From Cryptomeria japonica (Eukaryota; Streptophyta; Pinopsida; Cupressales; Cupressaceae), in NCBI RefSeq assembly GCF_030272615.1, contig NC_081412.1, positions 103,406,796-103,470,795 of the forward strand: DNA of 64,000 bases, written 5' to 3'. Made by a program: the position numbers and the translations under genes. Each line of letters opens with the position of its first letter. Within the stretch, counting starts at the first letter, position 1. Below are positions 61,041 through 64,000 of the stretch, in pieces. The notes beneath the pieces are model-generated. The model made no database searches. It had not been told where the DNA came from and was given only the letters and a program-made list of their open reading frames with translations.

Positions 61041-62885
61041 TTCTGGTCTCACTCTTTTTCTAAGTCATTGTATGTTAGACTCGGAAAACAGGTGCCCAAC
61101 ACCATCTATCAACTTGAAGAAGCTCACTGCTATGTCTGTGCCCAAATCGCTATAGCTCATGCTTCTCTTTCCCTTCTTCATTTTTTCTTCTCAAAATTCT
61201 TCAAATCTAAATCTCTCTGTGATTTGTTGTGCCAAATGAGTCATCGGGGTCTCCATCTTTGGGAATTTGTAGCAGCACAACTACCAAATTCTTTACAATT
61301 TAGGAGAAAACATGTTCTTCTTCTCTCCCTCACTCGACAACACCATATGAATCTTGTGCATTTGAAAATATGTGTTCCAATAAGAGAAAAGACATTCAAC
61401 CTTTAGCGGTGGAAGCCAGGCCTTGACTTTCTTTACTAGGTGGAAGATAGGGTTTTATACAAAAAATCGCTTCTTTGAAGTTTAGAGGCTTAGATCTATA
61501 AAATTTAATGCTTTATAATTACTATAGGATTTTTTGTCCAGTTCAAAACTTCTGCAATACAAATCTTGGGTTTTACACGTACAAGATTCTATTTATTTTG
61601 GCATGCAGAATTTTGATTTTCTCTAACCATTTTAATTATTAGTTATCTTATGTAGAATTTGATTCTAATTGTTGTGATATTAGTTGTTGATTTAATATTT
61701 ATATTTGTTGATTTAATGCACCCTCTTTTTTTTACAACATTGCACCAATAGTTGTGACTTTAAAGTTCTTATTGCTATGGTGACTACCCATAATTGAATG
61801 AAATGCACTCTTAGTTATAAAAAACAACCAACCATGTGATGCCACATTAGCTGCACATTTATTGGGTCTTCTTTTGCAAGACTATTAGTCTCACCTTTTG
61901 GGGGGTTATTTTGGACACCTTGGCAAAAAGCATGCTGATGTGGCATCATATTTGATGATGTGTCCCTAAAACCTTAGTTATAAGCAACGAACTTGCTGGA
62001 ACTAAGTTGTTGTAAAAAAATGGGAATGATTTGATATTTCCATGTAGGATTTTGAGAAGCACAAAGTTAGGGTGCACAGCTACTGGGCTTTCTCCCCTAT
62101 TTGTTTTTTATTTTTTTTAGATTTTCTTTTAGTAGATTGCAATTGAATGGAAGAGAATCAACCACTAGTCCATTATGAAACTAATATCAGTATTGCCTGT
62201 TAGTAGCAAGACATGTGTGGTTATTCTTCCTCTATTATATTGCTTGCTTCTTTGTATTATGTTTGGTTGATTATATATGTAGAATCAAGTAAAACATTCA
62301 TAGTAGCCTAAGTAGAGGTGATTGAAATCAATCCATTGTTTGGCAGCCCAATAAATAGCATAATGGTCACAAACAAGATAACGAAAATAAAGTCAATAAA
62401 TTATTTGTCTACCAATGCTTTGCTTTCATTTTGTCAGCATATTAAACATTCTATATGATAGTTTCCATTGAGAGAGAATTATTGACAAAATGAATCAAGA
62501 ATGCCAACTATTAGCTAATTACAGTTGTAGTGCATTTATTCATTTGATTAAAGGAGAATGGCCAAATTTCCAAATTCTTATGGAATTATTTTCGACGAGT
62601 GATGGTTTTTCAGTATACAATTAAATCTATCAAGAGCTTAGGTATTTTTAGAGTTTAAAATATTGCAATTCACATTACAATATTGTAATATTAAAATTAA
62701 TTTACTAATTCAACATGTGAAATTTAGTCATTCATAATGGACAATGGGAAGGATCTTCTAAAATCTTATACAATTTACAAATTAATTAATTAAGAAGAGA
62801 GATGTTAATAATTATATTTTATAAAGAAGAGAGATGAGACTACAAAAAGTGAAAATGTGTGAATTTTGGTAGGGCAGGCATCGAG
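61041..62885. other. unassigned DNA
   Basis: The plus-strand frame over 60843-61406 runs antisense to the SWEET exons and has no family signature beyond them. The rest is AT-rich with no feature recognised. Confidence 0.35.
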
Positions 62886-62889
62886 CAAT

Positions 62890-64000
62890 TTTTTCATTTC
62901 CCTGAGGAAATCACCTAATCTTCTCCACCAACAGTGGTTTTTTGATAGGACGAAGTATGCACTCAATCATGGCATCCCAAGGATTAGGGCTCCCCTGCCT
63001 CAGGAAAAATCGGAATGACAAGTGTTGAAACCTAGGAAGGCTCGCAAGGCTATTAGGTCAAACCCTCCAAAAAATATGAACAGAAGTGAACTCGGCCAAG
63101 GTTATTTTAGGTCGACTTCTTTCAATAGGTTCAATCAGTTGCAAAATCTTGAGGAAGGTTATTTAAAACCAGATCCCCAGGCTTGTTGTTCTTCAGAAAA
63201 TAATAGTAGAAACAAAATTAAAAACCCTAGTAGGATGGTAGAATCTCAATCCGCACTTAGAGCTACTTTAAAGGGCAAGGCTATGATACTGCCTCCTAAA
63301 CCTTCACCAATGGTATTGGGTCCAATTAGGGATCCCAACTCGGATATGGCTAATGTTTTAGAGATCAATGAGAATCTGGTTAAGCGGATTCAATAATCTT
63401 GCAAGGCCTTCAAAGTTTTGCGAGATGGTAGGGACTTAGAATCACATCGGAAGTTCTTGCTAATTGGTTTTTGTCGCCTTTCAATTGGATAGTAAGTATT
63501 GCTATCCTGTCCGAAGGTTTTTTGTATATAGATTGTGGTAATTCAAAACACAAGGAGGAATTCTTAACAGGTAAATCTCCTACTTTCAGAGGTTTTGAAT
63601 TTTGTTTTTTAGATTGGATTCCAAATTTTAACCCTAATAACATGCAATCTCTTAAGATAGATAGACCAATATTATTACCTAACCTACCAGTCAAATTAAT
63701 GGACATTGAAATTATTAGGACAATTGGTAATCACATTGGCAAATTTGTAGAAACTTGTGATAAATATAGGAAGTATGTGAATTGTGTGATAATAATTAAT
63801 ATGGACATTAGTATTAAAACCTTAAAAACTATTGAAATTAAGTCAGGGGTGTCTTCCTTCCTTATCTATCCAAAATTATTTAAAGGGATTCTCTACGTAA
63901 ACCTTGCTTCGCCCCCAGTTTCGCCTTCTTAACTGAGTCCCAGTAGGCTCCCTAGGGCCGTCATTAGTTTCAATCTATAAAAGGGAGGGTTTGTGGTTGA
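62890..64000 (+). mobile_element. 5' part of a fourth LINE, cut by the window end
   Basis: A DUF4283-type ORF1 begins near 62900 and continues past the window. The strand and domain match the LINE at 52 kb, but the sequence is quite different, so it belongs to another family. Confidence 0.6.
62935..63931 (+). pseudogene. LINE ORF1, DUF4283-type, partial
   Basis: The N-terminal part reads WFFDRTKYALNHGIPR (about 62937), interrupted by a TGA near 63017, then a basic segment (RKARKAIRSNPPKNMNR). After a stop at 63394-63396 and a frame change near 63450, it continues into RGFEFCFLDWIPNFNP and LPVKLMDIEIIRTIGNHIGK, the core of DUF4283. It is related to the ORF1s at 7145-8860 and 52105-54222. The ORF2 that should follow is beyond the window. 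Confidence 0.65.

Noticed and set aside
60843-61406. 187-codon plus-strand frame
   Set aside because: It runs antisense across SWEET exons and shows no family motif in the rest.
1-64000. CRISPR arrays, rRNA or tRNA genes, bacterial operons
   Set aside because: No spaced direct repeats, conserved RNA cores or Shine-Dalgarno-led gene runs were seen. The splicing, LTR and LINE content is eukaryotic.

Overview
The window looks like intergenic DNA from a large plant nuclear genome. Almost everything recognisable is a transposable element or a remnant of one. A gymnosperm or another giant-genome plant is my inference, from the nested LTR elements, the several APE-type LINEs with DUF4283-like ORF1s, the GT-AG introns, and the fragments of plant SWEET and ZIP transporter genes. 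I see no rRNA, tRNA, CRISPR array, bacterial-type gene or intact host gene.

Layout. 0-10 kb: a solo LTR (881-2280, TSD TAGGA), then an almost full-length L1-type LINE on the minus strand (about 2905-8960). It keeps one reading frame from ORF1 to the end of ORF2 and is broken only by stop codons. 10-28 kb: a nested locus. A Ty3/gypsy-type element (10161-28114, TSD ACTAA) carries degenerate gag and protease-like coding but no visible reverse transcriptase or integrase. Its gag is split by a 1.2 kb solo LTR (13097-14296, TSD TTACC). Its 3' LTR is split by a 9.0 kb element with GGGT... terminal inverted repeats (18011-27016, TSD TTAT). The 5' LTR shows the corresponding empty site. The 9 kb element holds a 2.7 kb two-orientation satellite capped by GA and CT tracts, a 358 bp tandem repeat, an AT microsatellite, and two convergent genes. 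One of these genes has six exons and five phase-0 GT-AG introns. I do not recognise either gene or the superfamily, so this is my main candidate for something undescribed.

28-38 kb: a degenerate minus-strand gene of the plant transposon protein type, a 5'-truncated LINE with RNase H (minus), and unassigned AT-rich and GA-rich DNA. 38.7-50.6 kb: a minus-strand gypsy-type element with roughly 4.1 kb LTRs, a tRNA-Met-type primer binding site and only about 1.7 kb of internal DNA. Its 3' LTR contains a 1071 bp solo LTR (TSD AATTT), and the 5' LTR shows the empty site. One LTR carries a palindrome that looks like a template switch. 50.6-52 kb: one exon fragment of a ZIP metal transporter. 52-60 kb: a LINE on the plus strand with ORF1, then ORF2 (endonuclease, RT, zf-RVT, RNase H), joined by an ATGA overlap. 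60.6-61 kb: two exons of a SWEET sugar transporter (minus). From about 62.9 kb to the end: the start of a fourth LINE (plus).

These parts do not work together as a pathway. The value of the window is in its insertion history: each nested element is dated relative to its host by target-site duplications, and in two cases by an empty site preserved in the sister LTR.
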